Shown: positions 17,860 through 27,567 of the stretch, one piece after another
How positions within the stretch are numbered: the stretch's first letter is position 1
Layout: each line of letters begins with the position of its first letter
Assembly: GCF_947378715.1 (NCBI RefSeq)
Contig: NZ_CANCLE010000001.1
Coordinates: 19,365-83,364 of the forward strand
Direction of reading: 5' to 3'
DNA: 64,000 bases
Origin: Phenylobacterium aquaticum
GTDB lineage: Bacteria; Pseudomonadota; Alphaproteobacteria; Caulobacterales; Caulobacteraceae
The notes under the pieces: generated by a model
What the model was told of the DNA's origin: nothing
The model's database searches: none
Seen by the model: the letters and a program-made list of their open reading frames with translations, nothing else
Position numbers and translations under genes: made by a program

Positions 17860-19665
17860 CTACCAGCCGCAGTGCTCACCCTTGTTCTGCTTGATCAGCC
17901 AGACATTGAGCGGCTGGAAATATTCGGTCACCGCGCTGGCGTCGGTGGTCTTCTCGCCGGTGAAGGCCTGGAGCGCCTCCGGCCAGGGCTTGGACTGGCC
18001 CATGGCCAGCATGGCGTTCAGCTTCTCGCCCACGTCCTTGCGGTCATAGACCGAGCAGCGGTGCAGCGGCCCCTTCCAGCCCATCTGGCGGCAGGCGGCG
18101 CGCTGAAACTGGAACTCGTAATTATAGGCCAGGAAGTAGCGCATATAGGGGACGCTGGCGGCGATATGGTACTTGGCCGCCGGGTCGAAGGCGTCGGCCG
18201 GACGCGGCCCGGGCGGCGTCAGACCCTGATACTGCCGGCGCAGCTTCCACCAGGCCTCGTTGTAGTGGGCCGGGTCGACCTGGCCGGAGAACACTTCCCA
18301 GCGCCATTTGTCGATCATCAGGCCGAAGGGCAGGAAGGCGATCTTATCGAGCGCCATCTTCAGCAGGAAGGGGATGTCCTCGGCGTCGCCCGGGACCTGA
18401 TCCAGGAGACCGACCTGGTGCAGATAGGTCGGTGTCAGGGCCGACAACCCCGCGAAATCGCCGACCGCCTCGTGGAAGCCGTCATTGGCCGAGCCCTTGA
18501 ACAGGTAGGGCTGACCGGAATAGGCGCGCTGGTAGTAGTTGTGACCCAGCTCGTGGTGGACGGTGTAGAAGTCCTCGGCATTGGCCTTGAAGCAGGCCTT
18601 GATCCGCACATCGCTCTTGTCGTCCACGTCCCAGGCCGAGGCGTGGCAGACCACCTCGCGATCGCGCGGGCGGGTGATCTGCGAGCGCTCCCAGAAGGTC
18701 TTCGGCAGGGGCGCGAAGCCCAGGGACGAATAGAAGCCCTCCCCGGTCTTGACCATCGTCACCGGCTCATAGCCGTGCTTGGTCAGCAGATCATCGAGGC
18801 TGTAGCTGGAGGTGATGCCGACCGGGGCCACCACGTCATAGATATTGCCCCAGGCCTGGGCCCACATATTGCCCAGCAGGTCGGCGCGGATCGGGCCGGT
18901 GCGCGGCTGCACGGCGTCGCCGTACTTGGCGTTGAGACGCGCGCGGACATAGCAGTGCAGGTTCTTGTAGAACGGCTCCACCTGTTTCCACAGCCGGTCG
19001 GTCTCGGCGGCGAAGGCGTCGGGATCCATGTCGTAGTTGGAGCGCCACAGGGCGCCGGTGTCCTTGAAGCCCAGGCCGCGGGCGCCTTCGTTGGCGAGTG
19101 CGGTCAGCTTGGCGTAGTCGTCCTTCATCGGCGGGGCGATGGAGTGCCAGCCCTCCCAGACCGCCTTCAGCTCAGCCGGATCGCGGGAATGGGCGAGGAT
19201 GTCTTCGGCGTCGTTCAGGTTCAGGGTCTTGCCCTTGTAGCTGAACTTGCCGGTCGAATAGGTCGAGTCCAGGCGCGAGGCGAGCTGGGCGACCTCGTTG
19301 GCCGCGCCGGGCCGGTCAGGGGCCGGGATCACCAGATAGAGCTTGAGCAGTTTCAGCTTGCGGGCCGTGACCGGGTCGACCGCCACCCCATCATAGCGAG
19401 CGGCCTGCTTGGCGAAACCGGTGGCCAGCTCGTTCTGCTGAGCGCCGGCGCGGGCCTCAAGCCACTGGGTGTCCTCGGTGATGTAGGTGGCGCGCACCCA
19501 GGAGGATTTGGCGGCATATTCGTTGAAGGCGGCGAGGTCGGCCTCGGCCTTGTCGACGAAGGCCTTGGCTTCGGCCGGGGTGGGCGGGCTGGCGGGGGTC
19601 TGGGCGGCGGCGGAGGTCGCGGCCAGCAGCGCCGCCGAGGCGGCGGCGAGCAGATGAAGTCTCAT
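17860..19665 (-). CDS. M2 family (angiotensin-converting-enzyme-like) zinc metallopeptidase, exported
   Basis: 601 residues with a signal peptide (MRLHLLAAASAALLAATSAAAQ). The gluzincin motif HELGH is in YTVHHELGHNYYQ near residue 370, and the third zinc ligand glutamate is in DGFHEAVGDF some 25 residues on, spacing typical of ACE-type M2 enzymes. Bacterial M2 peptidases release dipeptides from the C-terminus of oligopeptides in the periplasm. The full-length single domain (about 600 residues) matches the family. The gene is monocistronic, 98 bases from the start of the TadG gene and 92 from the small gene upstream. Confidence 0.93.
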   Translation of the reverse strand: MRLHLLAAASAALLAATSAAAQTPASPPTPAEAKAFVDKAEADLAAFNEYAAKSSWVRATYITEDTQWLEARAGAQQNELATGFAKQAARYDGVAVDPVTARKLKLLKLYLVIPAPDRPGAANEVAQLASRLDSTYSTGKFSYKGKTLNLNDAEDILAHSRDPAELKAVWEGWHSIAPPMKDDYAKLTALANEGARGLGFKDTGALWRSNYDMDPDAFAAETDRLWKQVEPFYKNLHCYVRARLNAKYGDAVQPRTGPIRADLLGNMWAQAWGNIYDVVAPVGITSSYSLDDLLTKHGYEPVTMVKTGEGFYSSLGFAPLPKTFWERSQITRPRDREVVCHASAWDVDDKSDVRIKACFKANAEDFYTVHHELGHNYYQRAYSGQPYLFKGSANDGFHEAVGDFAGLSALTPTYLHQVGLLDQVPGDAEDIPFLLKMALDKIAFLPFGLMIDKWRWEVFSGQVDPAHYNEAWWKLRRQYQGLTPPGPRPADAFDPAAKYHIAASVPYMRYFLAYNYEFQFQRAACRQMGWKGPLHRCSVYDRKDVGEKLNAMLAMGQSKPWPEALQAFTGEKTTDASAVTEYFQPLNVWLIKQNKGEHCGW

Positions 19666-19757
19666 GCGAAGGGCGTCCTTGCAGGGATCGGGGCGCGACG
19701 CGTCAGCGTCGCCATGCCGAGAGGGGATCGCCGGGCGTCCTCGCCGTCAAGACCCGA

Positions 19758-19931
19758 TCAGGCGCCCAGCTGCTGGGCCGCAAGTCGGATGGAGGCCTCT
19801 ACCGCCGCCTGGGCGTCGGACTGGCTGTAGACCGAGCCAGCGGCCACGGTCGCGCCGTCCTCATCATAGACGCACCAGGTCCAGCCGCTTTCCGCGTGGG
19901 TCAGCGAGTAGGCGAAGGGCTGTTCGGACAT
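19758..19931 (-). CDS. Hypothetical 57-residue protein
   Basis: 57 residues beginning MSEQPFAYSLTHAESGWTW, followed by CVYDEDGATVAAGSVYSQ and a helix (DAQAAVEASIRLAAQQLGA). The pattern of a short beta-meander (the aromatic TWCVYDEDG hairpin) plus a C-terminal helix resembles small DUF1508-like or dsRBD-like stress proteins, but I cannot name a family. It is read from an ATG inside a longer open frame; the upstream extension is antisense to the alpha-2-macroglobulin gene and is not coding. Codon use is like the neighbours'. No ribosome site is obvious. Confidence 0.55.
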   Translation of the reverse strand: MSEQPFAYSLTHAESGWTWCVYDEDGATVAAGSVYSQSDAQAAVEASIRLAAQQLGA

Positions 19932-20159
19932 GACGGCCTCGCATGGTGCGTTGCAGCAATATGACAATATCACGACTCCAACGCCGGCTTCTGTCAAGCG
20001 GTTGCGCCGTGCGGCGGCGCCACAAAATCGACTCTCCTGATGGGCGAGGCTCCGGGGCTGACGCGTTGGCGCGAACGGTTTCATGCGCCTTAGATTGACC
20101 CCGCCCACGGTTTCGCGTCCCATCCGCCTGCGACAGACTGTCAGCCGGGAGGGGGCCTC

Positions 20160-23100
20160 ATGGCGCCGAGCGACGAGACGCCGAATGACGGCGCCCAAGA
20201 ACCCCAGAGCGATCCTCAACCCACGCCGGACGAGCCCGGCCACGGCCCGCCATCGCGGCTGAATCTGGTGCTCGACACCGCGCGCCAATGGACCGACCGC
20301 GCCCGGCGCAGCCAGGTGCCGGGCCTGGCCGCCGCCGCCGTCATCGCCTTGGCCTTCGGGGGCGGCCTGTTGGCGGCCAAGGGCTTCGACAGCCTGCTCG
20401 CCCACAAGGGTCCCGCCACCGCCCATTTGGAGCCGGGGGCCGAGGGGTGGTCGCTGTTCGGCAAGCCCCGCGCCTCGGACGCGCCGCGCCGGGGCGTGCC
20501 CAAGCCTGAAGGCTTCGCGGTCTGGCGTTCGCGCATCGATTCCTCCCACGCCGAGCCCATGGCCTGCGTGGAGCTGACCCGCGACCTCGACCCGTCCAAG
20601 TCCTATGCCGACTATGTGCTGGTCTCCCCCGACCTCGGCCACAGCCCGGCCGTCTCAGCCAAGGGCTCAGAACTCTGCGTCTCGGGCGTCGGCTTCAATG
20701 ATCGCCGGGTGACCTTGCTGAAGGGACTGCCGGCCAAGGGCGGCGAGACCCTGACCGCCAACGCCGATGTCGATTTCACCTTCGGCGAGAAGCCGCCCTA
20801 TGTCGGGTTCGCCGGCGAAGGCGTGATCCTGCCCCGCGAGGACGCCGACGGCATCGGCATCGAGACCGTCAATGTCAGCCGGCTCTATGTCGAGGTCTGG
20901 CGGGTGGTCGACCGCAACCTGGTCCGCAAGTCGATCAGCGCGCCCGATCCGACCGGCGAAGGCGACTATGCCGACGACTATGGCTCCGACAGCCCCGACG
21001 ACGAGGGTCGGGTGATCTGGAAGGGCGAGGTCGAGGTCAAGTCCGACGGCGGCGGCGCCCGGACCACCACCGTCTTCCCCCTGGGCGCCGTGCTCAAGGA
21101 CATGAAGCCCGGCGGCTATGTCATCAAGGCCCGCGACGCCTCCGGCGGCCGCGCGACCAAGCCCGATGATCCGGGCTACGATTCCAGCCCTCCGGCCCAG
21201 GCCCGGCGCTGGGTGATGTTCACCGACATGGCGCTGTCGGCCTATGATGGCTCCGACAGCCTCGACGTGGTGGTCCGCTCGCTGAAGACCGCCAGGATCC
21301 TGCCCGGGGTGAAAGTGACCCTGGTCGCCCGCAACGGCGAGGACCTGGCCGAATCCAAGGCCGATTCCAATGGCCACGTCCGCTTCGATCACGCCCTGCT
21401 GGAGGGCGAGGGCGCGGCCGACGCCAAGATGGTGATGGCCTATGGCGCCCAGGGCGACCTGGCCGTGCTCGACCTCGACCGCGCGCCGGTGGATCTCAGC
21501 AAGCAGGGCATCGGCGGGCGCACCGCCGACGGCGGCGACGCCTCGACCAGCGGCCGCGCCTCGGCCGGGGTGGTCGACGCCTATGTCTATGGCGACCGCG
21601 GCATCTATCGGCCCGGCGAGACCGTGCACCTGAACGCCTTGCTCCGCGACCGCGAGGTCAAGGCGGTGAAGGATCGTAAGGGCGCCATCGTGGTCCGCCG
21701 TCCCTCCGGCGTGGAGTTCAAGCGCTATCCCTTCGACAGCGCGCCCCAGGGCTCGGTCAGCGCCGACGTCGTGCTGCCCAAGAGCGCGCCGCGCGGCAAG
21801 TGGTCGGCCAAGGTGGAGCTGGACGGCCTCGAGAAGGCCGCCGGCGAACTGTCGTTCTCGGTCGAGGACTTCGCGCCCCAGCGGCTGGCGGTCACCGCCA
21901 CCGGCCAGGAGAGCCGCCCGCTTTCCGCCGGCGAGGCCCGCAGCGTCGAGATCAACGCCCGTTTCCTCTATGGCGCCGCTGGCGCCGGCCTGCAGACCCA
22001 AGGCGAGGCCCGGCTGAAGGCCGATCCCGACCCCTTCCCGCAGTTCGAGGGCTATAGCTGGGGCGACCAGGTCTCGCCCTTCGAGGAGAAGTATCTCGAC
22101 CTCGGCCAGACGGTCACCGACGGCGAAGGCCGCGCGGTGGTCACGGTCAAGGCCGATGAGGCGGGCGACACCGCCCAGCCGCTGGCCGTCGCCTTCACGG
22201 CCTCGGTGTTCGAGCCGGGCGGCCGCCCGGTCCGGGAGGGCCTGGATCTCAAGGTCCGCACCAAGCCGGTCTATCTGGGGGTCAAGGTCGACCAGGGCGA
22301 CGCTGCCGGAAACGGCGACCCGGTCATCGCGCTCAACATCATCGCCGCCAATGCGGCGGGGCAACGGATCGCCACCGGCGGGGTCAATTACAGCCTGATC
22401 GCCGAGAACTGGGACTATGACTGGTTCCAGCAGGATGGCCGCTGGCAGTGGCGGCGCACCAGCCGCGACGTGGTGGTGCAGAAGGGCTCGCTGAACATCG
22501 CGGCCGGCGCCCCGGCCCGCATCGCGCGCAAGCTCGGCTGGGGCGACTATCGCCTCGAAGTCTTCGGCCCCAACGGCGCCAAGACCGTCACCCGCTTCGC
22601 CTCCGGCTGGGGGGCGCCCGCGAAGGACGTGGAGGCGCCCGACTTCGTGCGCGTCAGCGCCGGGGCCAAGACCTACGCCCAGGGCGACACGGTCGAGATC
22701 ACGCTGAAGCCGCCCTATGCCGGCGAGGCCCAGGTGGCGGTCGCCACCGACCGGCTGATCGACCTGAAGACCGTCTCGGTCGGCCCGAACGGAACCACAG
22801 TGCGGCTGAAGACCAACGGCGCCTGGGGCGGCGGGGCCTATGTGCTGGTCAGCGTGGTGCAGCCGCGCGATCCGGTCGCCTCGCCCAAGCCCAGGCGCGC
22901 GCTCGGCCTGGTCTATGTGCCGCTGGACCCGAAGGACCGGAAGCTCGCGGTGTCGATCGACACTCCGCCCAAGCTCGATTCCAAGGCGATGATCGAGGTG
23001 CCGGTGACCATCAAGGGCGCCGGCTTCGGTGGCCGCGCGCGGGTGACGCTGGCGGCCGTGGATGAGGGCATCCTGCAGCTGACCAAGTTCAAGAGCCCCG

Positions 23101-25289
23101 ATCCGGTGCAGTGGTACTTCGGCAAGAAGGCCCTGACGCTGGACTATCGTGACGACTATGGCCGCCTGCTCGATCCCAACCTTGGCGCGCCGGCCAATGT
23201 GAACTTCGGCGGAGACGAGATCGGCGGCGAGGGTCTGACCGTCACCCCGATCAAGACCGTGGCCCTGTGGTCGGGGGTGGTGGAGACCGGCCTCGACGGC
23301 AAGGCGGTGATCAAGCTGCCGGCCGCCGAGTTCAATGGCGAGCTGCGGCTGATGGCCGTGGCCTGGACCGACACCGCCGTGGGCTCGGCCTCCAAGCCGA
23401 TGACCGTGCGCGAGCCGGTGATCGCCGACCTCTCCCTGCCCCGCTTCCTGGCCCCGGGGGACAAGGCCTTCGCGACCCTCGAACTGCACAATCTTGAGGG
23501 CCAGGTCGGCCAGTATGTCGCCGAGCTGACCTCGCAGGGCGGCATACTCGCCCCGTTCAAGAAGGCCTTCCAACTGGCGCTTGGCCAGAGGGTGGCCGAA
23601 CGGATCGCCTTCAACGCCCCGACCGTGGCCGGCATCGGCCAGGTCGGCTTCAAGGTCACCGGCCCCGGCTTCGTCACCGCCAAGGACTATCCCTTGCAGA
23701 CGCGGCTGGGCTGGAGCCCGATCACCCGGACCACCACCACCCTGCAGAAGACCGGCGAGGCCTTCACGCCGACCCCGGACCTGCTCGCGGGGCTGGCGGC
23801 CGGGGACGTGACCCTGCAGGTCTCCTACTCGCCCTTCCGCGGCTTCGACCCGGCGCCGATCGCCAGCGCCCTGTCGCACTATCCCTATGGCTGCACGGAA
23901 CAGACGGTCTCGGCCGCCTATCCGTTGCTCTACGCCCTGGAGGTGGGCGGCGACCCGAAGGTGAAGCGTTCGTCGGCGGCCCTGGCCGGGGCGGTCGGCA
24001 AGCTGCTTGACCGCCAGACCCTCGACGGGGCCTTTGGCCTCTGGCGGGTCGGCGATGGCGAGGCGGACGCCTGGCTGGGCGCCTACGCCACCGACTTCCT
24101 GATCGAAGCGCGGAACATGGGCGCGCCCGTCCCGCAGGAAGCCATCGACCGGGCGCTGTCGGCCATGCGCCAGATCTCGCGGCCGGACGGCTGGGCCTCG
24201 GTCTCCTACCGGCTGGAATATCCCGACTGGTGGTCGGGCTCTCCGGAAGCCTCCAAGAAGGCCACGGCGACCATGCGTTCGCGCGCCTCGGCCTACGCGC
24301 TCTACGTGCTGGCCAAGGGCGGGCGTGGCGATCTCGCCCGCCTGCGCTGGTGGCATGACGTGCAGATGAAGTCCGAGGCCTCGCCCCTGGCCAAGGCCCA
24401 GGTCGGCGCGGGTCTGGCCCTGATGGGCGACCATGCCCGGGCTCGCTCGGCCCTGCGCCAGGCGATCAGCTCCCTGGGCTATCGCGAGGAGAGCGACTGG
24501 TATCAAAGCCCGTTGCGCGACCTCGCCGCCGTGGTGGCCCTGGCCTATGAGGCCGGAGAAGCCGACCTGGCGCGCGGCCTGCAAAGCCGGCTGGAGAACG
24601 CGGTCAAGGACCCCGACGCCCTCAACACCCAGGAACAGGCGCGCCTGCTGCAGGCCGCCCACTTCATGTTGCAGGCGGCCGGACCGGTGAAGATCACCGC
24701 CACGGGGGCCCTGCCCCTGACCCCGGCGGGCGGCGCCCAGCGCTGGGCGGTGGGCAAGCTGTCGGAGAGCCGCTTCGTCAACAATGGCGGGGCGATCTGG
24801 CGGATGGTGACGGTCACGGGCGCGCCGGTGGCGCCGCCCGGGGCGATCCAGAACGGGGTGATGCTGTCCAAGCGTCTGGTCAGCTTCACCGGCGGACCGG
24901 TCGACACCTCAGCCCTGCATCAGGGTGACCGGGTGATCGTGGTGGTCACCGGCCGCTCCAGCCAGGCCAGGACCATGGCCCTGGTGGTGGACGATCCCCT
25001 GCCGGCCGGCTTCGAGATCGAGACCGTGCTGGGTCCCGACGACGCCCAGAACGGACCGTTCAAGTTCCTGGGCGAGCTCTCGACCGCCAGCGTCCAGGAG
25101 GCCCGCGACGACCGCTATGTCGCGGCCATGAACCTGGCCGGCAAGGCGAGCTTCAGCCTGGCCTATGTGGCCCGCGCCGTGACGCCCGGGGAGTTCCTCC
25201 TCCCCGGCGCCCAGGCCCGGGACATGTACCGCCCGGCGCTCAACGCCCGCACCGCCGTCGGTCGCACGACGATCTCGCCGGGACCGTGA
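20160..25289 (+). CDS. Bacterial alpha-2-macroglobulin, thioester type, membrane-anchored
   Basis: 1709 residues. A 50-residue proline/acid-rich cytoplasmic N-terminus precedes one membrane anchor (about 53-75, PGLAAAAVIALAFGG); there is no lipobox, unlike E. coli YfhM. MG-type beta domains fill the middle, with the bait region presumably near 1000-1070. The thioester motif CTEQ is intact at 1245-1248 within YPYGCTEQTVSAAYP, followed by the alpha-alpha toroid. Such proteins trap proteases in the periplasm through the reactive thioester and protect a cell whose outer envelope is breached. The gene precedes a PBP1C gene, the usual pairing for peptidoglycan repair, though a REP-type repeat sits between them. 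Confidence 0.93.
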   Translation: MAPSDETPNDGAQEPQSDPQPTPDEPGHGPPSRLNLVLDTARQWTDRARRSQVPGLAAAAVIALAFGGGLLAAKGFDSLLAHKGPATAHLEPGAEGWSLFGKPRASDAPRRGVPKPEGFAVWRSRIDSSHAEPMACVELTRDLDPSKSYADYVLVSPDLGHSPAVSAKGSELCVSGVGFNDRRVTLLKGLPAKGGETLTANADVDFTFGEKPPYVGFAGEGVILPREDADGIGIETVNVSRLYVEVWRVVDRNLVRKSISAPDPTGEGDYADDYGSDSPDDEGRVIWKGEVEVKSDGGGARTTTVFPLGAVLKDMKPGGYVIKARDASGGRATKPDDPGYDSSPPAQARRWVMFTDMALSAYDGSDSLDVVVRSLKTARILPGVKVTLVARNGEDLAESKADSNGHVRFDHALLEGEGAADAKMVMAYGAQGDLAVLDLDRAPVDLSKQGIGGRTADGGDASTSGRASAGVVDAYVYGDRGIYRPGETVHLNALLRDREVKAVKDRKGAIVVRRPSGVEFKRYPFDSAPQGSVSADVVLPKSAPRGKWSAKVELDGLEKAAGELSFSVEDFAPQRLAVTATGQESRPLSAGEARSVEINARFLYGAAGAGLQTQGEARLKADPDPFPQFEGYSWGDQVSPFEEKYLDLGQTVTDGEGRAVVTVKADEAGDTAQPLAVAFTASVFEPGGRPVREGLDLKVRTKPVYLGVKVDQGDAAGNGDPVIALNIIAANAAGQRIATGGVNYSLIAENWDYDWFQQDGRWQWRRTSRDVVVQKGSLNIAAGAPARIARKLGWGDYRLEVFGPNGAKTVTRFASGWGAPAKDVEAPDFVRVSAGAKTYAQGDTVEITLKPPYAGEAQVAVATDRLIDLKTVSVGPNGTTVRLKTNGAWGGGAYVLVSVVQPRDPVASPKPRRALGLVYVPLDPKDRKLAVSIDTPPKLDSKAMIEVPVTIKGAGFGGRARVTLAAVDEGILQLTKFKSPDPVQWYFGKKALTLDYRDDYGRLLDPNLGAPANVNFGGDEIGGEGLTVTPIKTVALWSGVVETGLDGKAVIKLPAAEFNGELRLMAVAWTDTAVGSASKPMTVREPVIADLSLPRFLAPGDKAFATLELHNLEGQVGQYVAELTSQGGILAPFKKAFQLALGQRVAERIAFNAPTVAGIGQVGFKVTGPGFVTAKDYPLQTRLGWSPITRTTTTLQKTGEAFTPTPDLLAGLAAGDVTLQVSYSPFRGFDPAPIASALSHYPYGCTEQTVSAAYPLLYALEVGGDPKVKRSSAALAGAVGKLLDRQTLDGAFGLWRVGDGEADAWLGAYATDFLIEARNMGAPVPQEAIDRALSAMRQISRPDGWASVSYRLEYPDWWSGSPEASKKATATMRSRASAYALYVLAKGGRGDLARLRWWHDVQMKSEASPLAKAQVGAGLALMGDHARARSALRQAISSLGYREESDWYQSPLRDLAAVVALAYEAGEADLARGLQSRLENAVKDPDALNTQEQARLLQAAHFMLQAAGPVKITATGALPLTPAGGAQRWAVGKLSESRFVNNGGAIWRMVTVTGAPVAPPGAIQNGVMLSKRLVSFTGGPVDTSALHQGDRVIVVVTGRSSQARTMALVVDDPLPAGFEIETVLGPDDAQNGPFKFLGELSTASVQEARDDRYVAAMNLAGKASFSLAYVARAVTPGEFLLPGAQARDMYRPALNARTAVGRTTISPGP

Positions 25290-25333
25290 TGGCGGGATTT
25301 GGTCCGGATTGGGGTAACAACGCCGCATCCACG

Positions 25334-25479
25334 CAGCCCCTCCCCCTTGCAGGGAGGGGTTGGGGTGGGGGTGTTAGCGCCGCCGCCTGGATTTCTGTCG
25401 CTGCGGCCCCGAGCAGGATCACTACAGGTCTGTGCTGACACCCCCTCACCCTACCCTCTCCCCGCAAGGGGGAGAGGGA
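25334..25479. repeat. Inverted pair of REP-like palindromic repeats
   Basis: Two related GC-rich repeats in opposite orientation lie between the macroglobulin and PBP1C genes: about 25334-25376 (CCCCTCCCCCTTGCAGGGAG core) and about 25434-25479 (CCTCTCCCCGCAAGGGGGAG core). Each folds into a stem around a TTGC or GCAA loop, and the reverse complement of the second aligns with the first. This is the dispersed REP/BIME-type element common in alphaproteobacterial genomes. Its translation gives HPTLSPQGGEG, a well-known artefact at false protein starts. The pair may stabilise or end the upstream message. Confidence 0.75.
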
Positions 25480-25503
25480 CGCGAACCTGAGGCCTCCGAG
25501 CCT

Positions 25504-27567
25504 GTGAAATCGAGCTGGTGGAAGGGTGACCCTGTCCGCACCGTCACCCTGGCGCTCCTCATCCTGATGGGGGTCGAGACGGCGGTGTTCGCGCTCGACG
25601 CGGCCTTTCCGCCGGACATGAGCCGGGCGCTGCGCTCCTCGCCCGTGGCCCTGGACCGGCGCGGGGTCTGGCTGCGCGCCCTGCCGGTGGAGGACGGGCG
25701 CTGGCGGATCCGGGCCGACCTCGACCGCACCGATCCCATCTTCCTCAAGCGACTGGTCGCGGTGGAGGATGCGCGGTTCTGGGTCCATGCCGGGGTCGAC
25801 CCCATCTCCCTGCTGCGCGCCGTGGGCTCGGCGGTGGTCCGCGGCCATCCGACCTCGGGCGCCTCGACCCTGACCATGCAGACGGCGCGGTTGCTGGAGC
25901 CCCGGCCCCGGACCCTGGGCGCCAAGCTGATCGAGATGGTCCGCGCCACCCAGATCGAGGCCCGGCTGTCGAAGCGCGAAATCCTGGCCCTCTATCTGAC
26001 GCTCGCCCCCTATGGCGGCAATCTGGAGGGGGTGCGGGCCGCCAGCCTCTCCTATTTCGGCCATGAGCCCGAGACCCTGACCGATGGGGAGCAGGCGCTG
26101 CTGATCGCTCTGCCCCAGTCGCCAGAGGTGCGCCGGCCGGACAAGCGCCCCGAGGCGGCCCGCGCCGCGCGGCTGGCCGTGCTCACCAAGCTGATCCGCG
26201 CCCGCAGGCTGACCGAGGTCGAGGCCTCGGAGGCCGAGAGCGAGCCCCTGCCCAAGCGAGCGGCCTTCCCGTCGCTGGCCTGGCACGTAGCCGGCGAACT
26301 GGCCCGCGCCGCGCCCGCCTCGGAAGCCTCGGTGGTCTCGACGATCGACGCGGGATTGCAAACCCGGCTGGAGCCCCTGGCCGCCGCCGCCGCCCGCGCC
26401 CAGGGGCCGGAGAACACCGCTGCGATCCTGGTGGTCGAGATCGGCGGCCGCGCCGTGCGCGCCGCCGTGGGCTCCGGCGGTCTCGACCGGCAGGGCGGCT
26501 GGATCGACATGACCCGGGCGATCCGCTCGCCGGGCTCGAGCCTGAAGCCCTTCATCTATGGCTTCGCCTTCGACGACGGGGTCGCGGCGCCGGACACCGA
26601 GCTGGACGACGCGCCGCGCCGCTTCGCCGACTATCAGCCGGAGAACTTCGACCGAGTGTTCCACGGCAAGGTCACGGCCCGCGAGGCCCTGTCCCATTCG
26701 CTGAACGTCCCGGCCGTGGAGCTGCTGGACAAGGTCGGGCCCTCGACCTTCGAGGCGCGGATGGCCGCCGTCGACGTGACCCTGGTGCGGCCCAAGAAGG
26801 GATTGACCGCGCCGGGCCTGGCCATTGCGCTGGGCGGCATAGGCATTTCCCTGCGCGACCTCGCCACCCTCTATGCGGCGCTCGGCGACGGCGGGGTGGC
26901 CAAGCCTTTGGCCTGGACCGAGGCTGAAGCCGCCAAGCGCCCCCATCAGGGCGGGACGCGGCTGATGCGCACCGAAGCGGCGACCCAGGTGCTGGACATC
27001 CTGCGCGAAACCCCGCCGCCGGCCGGGGTCACGGCGGCGGCCCTGACCAAGGGTCGGCCGCTGATGGCCTTCAAGACCGGCACCTCCTACGGCTTCCGTG
27101 ACGCCGTGGCGGCGGGCGTGGTCGGCCGCTATGTGATCCTGGTCTGGACCGGCCGCGCCGACGGCGGCGCGCGCGGCGGCCTGACCGGACGCGACTCCGC
27201 CCTGCCGCTGTTGTTCGACGTCGCCGACCTGCTGGACGCCCCGGCCGCCGCACCCCGGCCGATCGCGCCCAAGTCCGCCCCCCTGGCGCTCGCGCACCTG
27301 GATGAGATTTCCGAGGGGCCCCGGCTGATCTTCCCGCCGGACGGCTCGACGGTGCAGGTCGAGGGCTATGGCCCAAGGTCGCGGGGCCTGGTGCTGGCCG
27401 CCGGCGGCGAGAGCCTCAGCTGGTACGTCGATGGCGAACCCCTGGACCGCGACGGGGTCTCCGGTCGGGTGGTGTGGCGCCCACGCGGGCCGGGCTTCTA
27501 CCGCCTCTCCGTGGTCGACGGCGAAGGCCGCCGGGCCAAAGCCCGGGTGCGGGTGAAGGGCGGCTAG
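25504..27567 (+). CDS. pbpC: Penicillin-binding protein 1C, bifunctional transglycosylase/transpeptidase
   Basis: 687 residues from a GTG at 25504 (VKSSWWKGDPVRTV); the longer frame from 25432 starts inside a REP repeat and was rejected. One membrane anchor near 13-33, then a GT51 glycosyltransferase with EDARFWVHAGVD and STLTMQTARL motifs, a transpeptidase with SxxK in PGSSLKPF (near 345), SxN in SHSLN and KTG in FKTGTSYGF, and a C-terminal BiPBP_C domain (RLIFPPDGSTVQVEG onward). It polymerises and crosslinks peptidoglycan. The partner gene is the upstream alpha-2-macroglobulin. The stop shares the CTAG tetranucleotide with the convergent carbonic anhydrase gene. Confidence 0.92.
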   Translation: MKSSWWKGDPVRTVTLALLILMGVETAVFALDAAFPPDMSRALRSSPVALDRRGVWLRALPVEDGRWRIRADLDRTDPIFLKRLVAVEDARFWVHAGVDPISLLRAVGSAVVRGHPTSGASTLTMQTARLLEPRPRTLGAKLIEMVRATQIEARLSKREILALYLTLAPYGGNLEGVRAASLSYFGHEPETLTDGEQALLIALPQSPEVRRPDKRPEAARAARLAVLTKLIRARRLTEVEASEAESEPLPKRAAFPSLAWHVAGELARAAPASEASVVSTIDAGLQTRLEPLAAAAARAQGPENTAAILVVEIGGRAVRAAVGSGGLDRQGGWIDMTRAIRSPGSSLKPFIYGFAFDDGVAAPDTELDDAPRRFADYQPENFDRVFHGKVTAREALSHSLNVPAVELLDKVGPSTFEARMAAVDVTLVRPKKGLTAPGLAIALGGIGISLRDLATLYAALGDGGVAKPLAWTEAEAAKRPHQGGTRLMRTEAATQVLDILRETPPPAGVTAAALTKGRPLMAFKTGTSYGFRDAVAAGVVGRYVILVWTGRADGGARGGLTGRDSALPLLFDVADLLDAPAAAPRPIAPKSAPLALAHLDEISEGPRLIFPPDGSTVQVEGYGPRSRGLVLAAGGESLSWYVDGEPLDRDGVSGRVVWRPRGPGFYRLSVVDGEGRRAKARVRVKGG

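Noticed and set aside
20667..24662. Very long open frame on the minus strand inside the alpha-2-macroglobulin gene (and a similar one at 1423-4584 opposite the TonB receptor gene).
   Set aside because: These are antisense shadows produced by high GC and third-position bias. They encode low-complexity Gly/Ala/Asp-rich sequence without domains, and the opposite frames are well-defined proteins.
25432..25503. N-terminal extension of PBP1C (HPTLSPQGGEG).
   Set aside because: It is translated REP repeat, a known annotation artefact; the GTG at 25504 leads into the membrane anchor.
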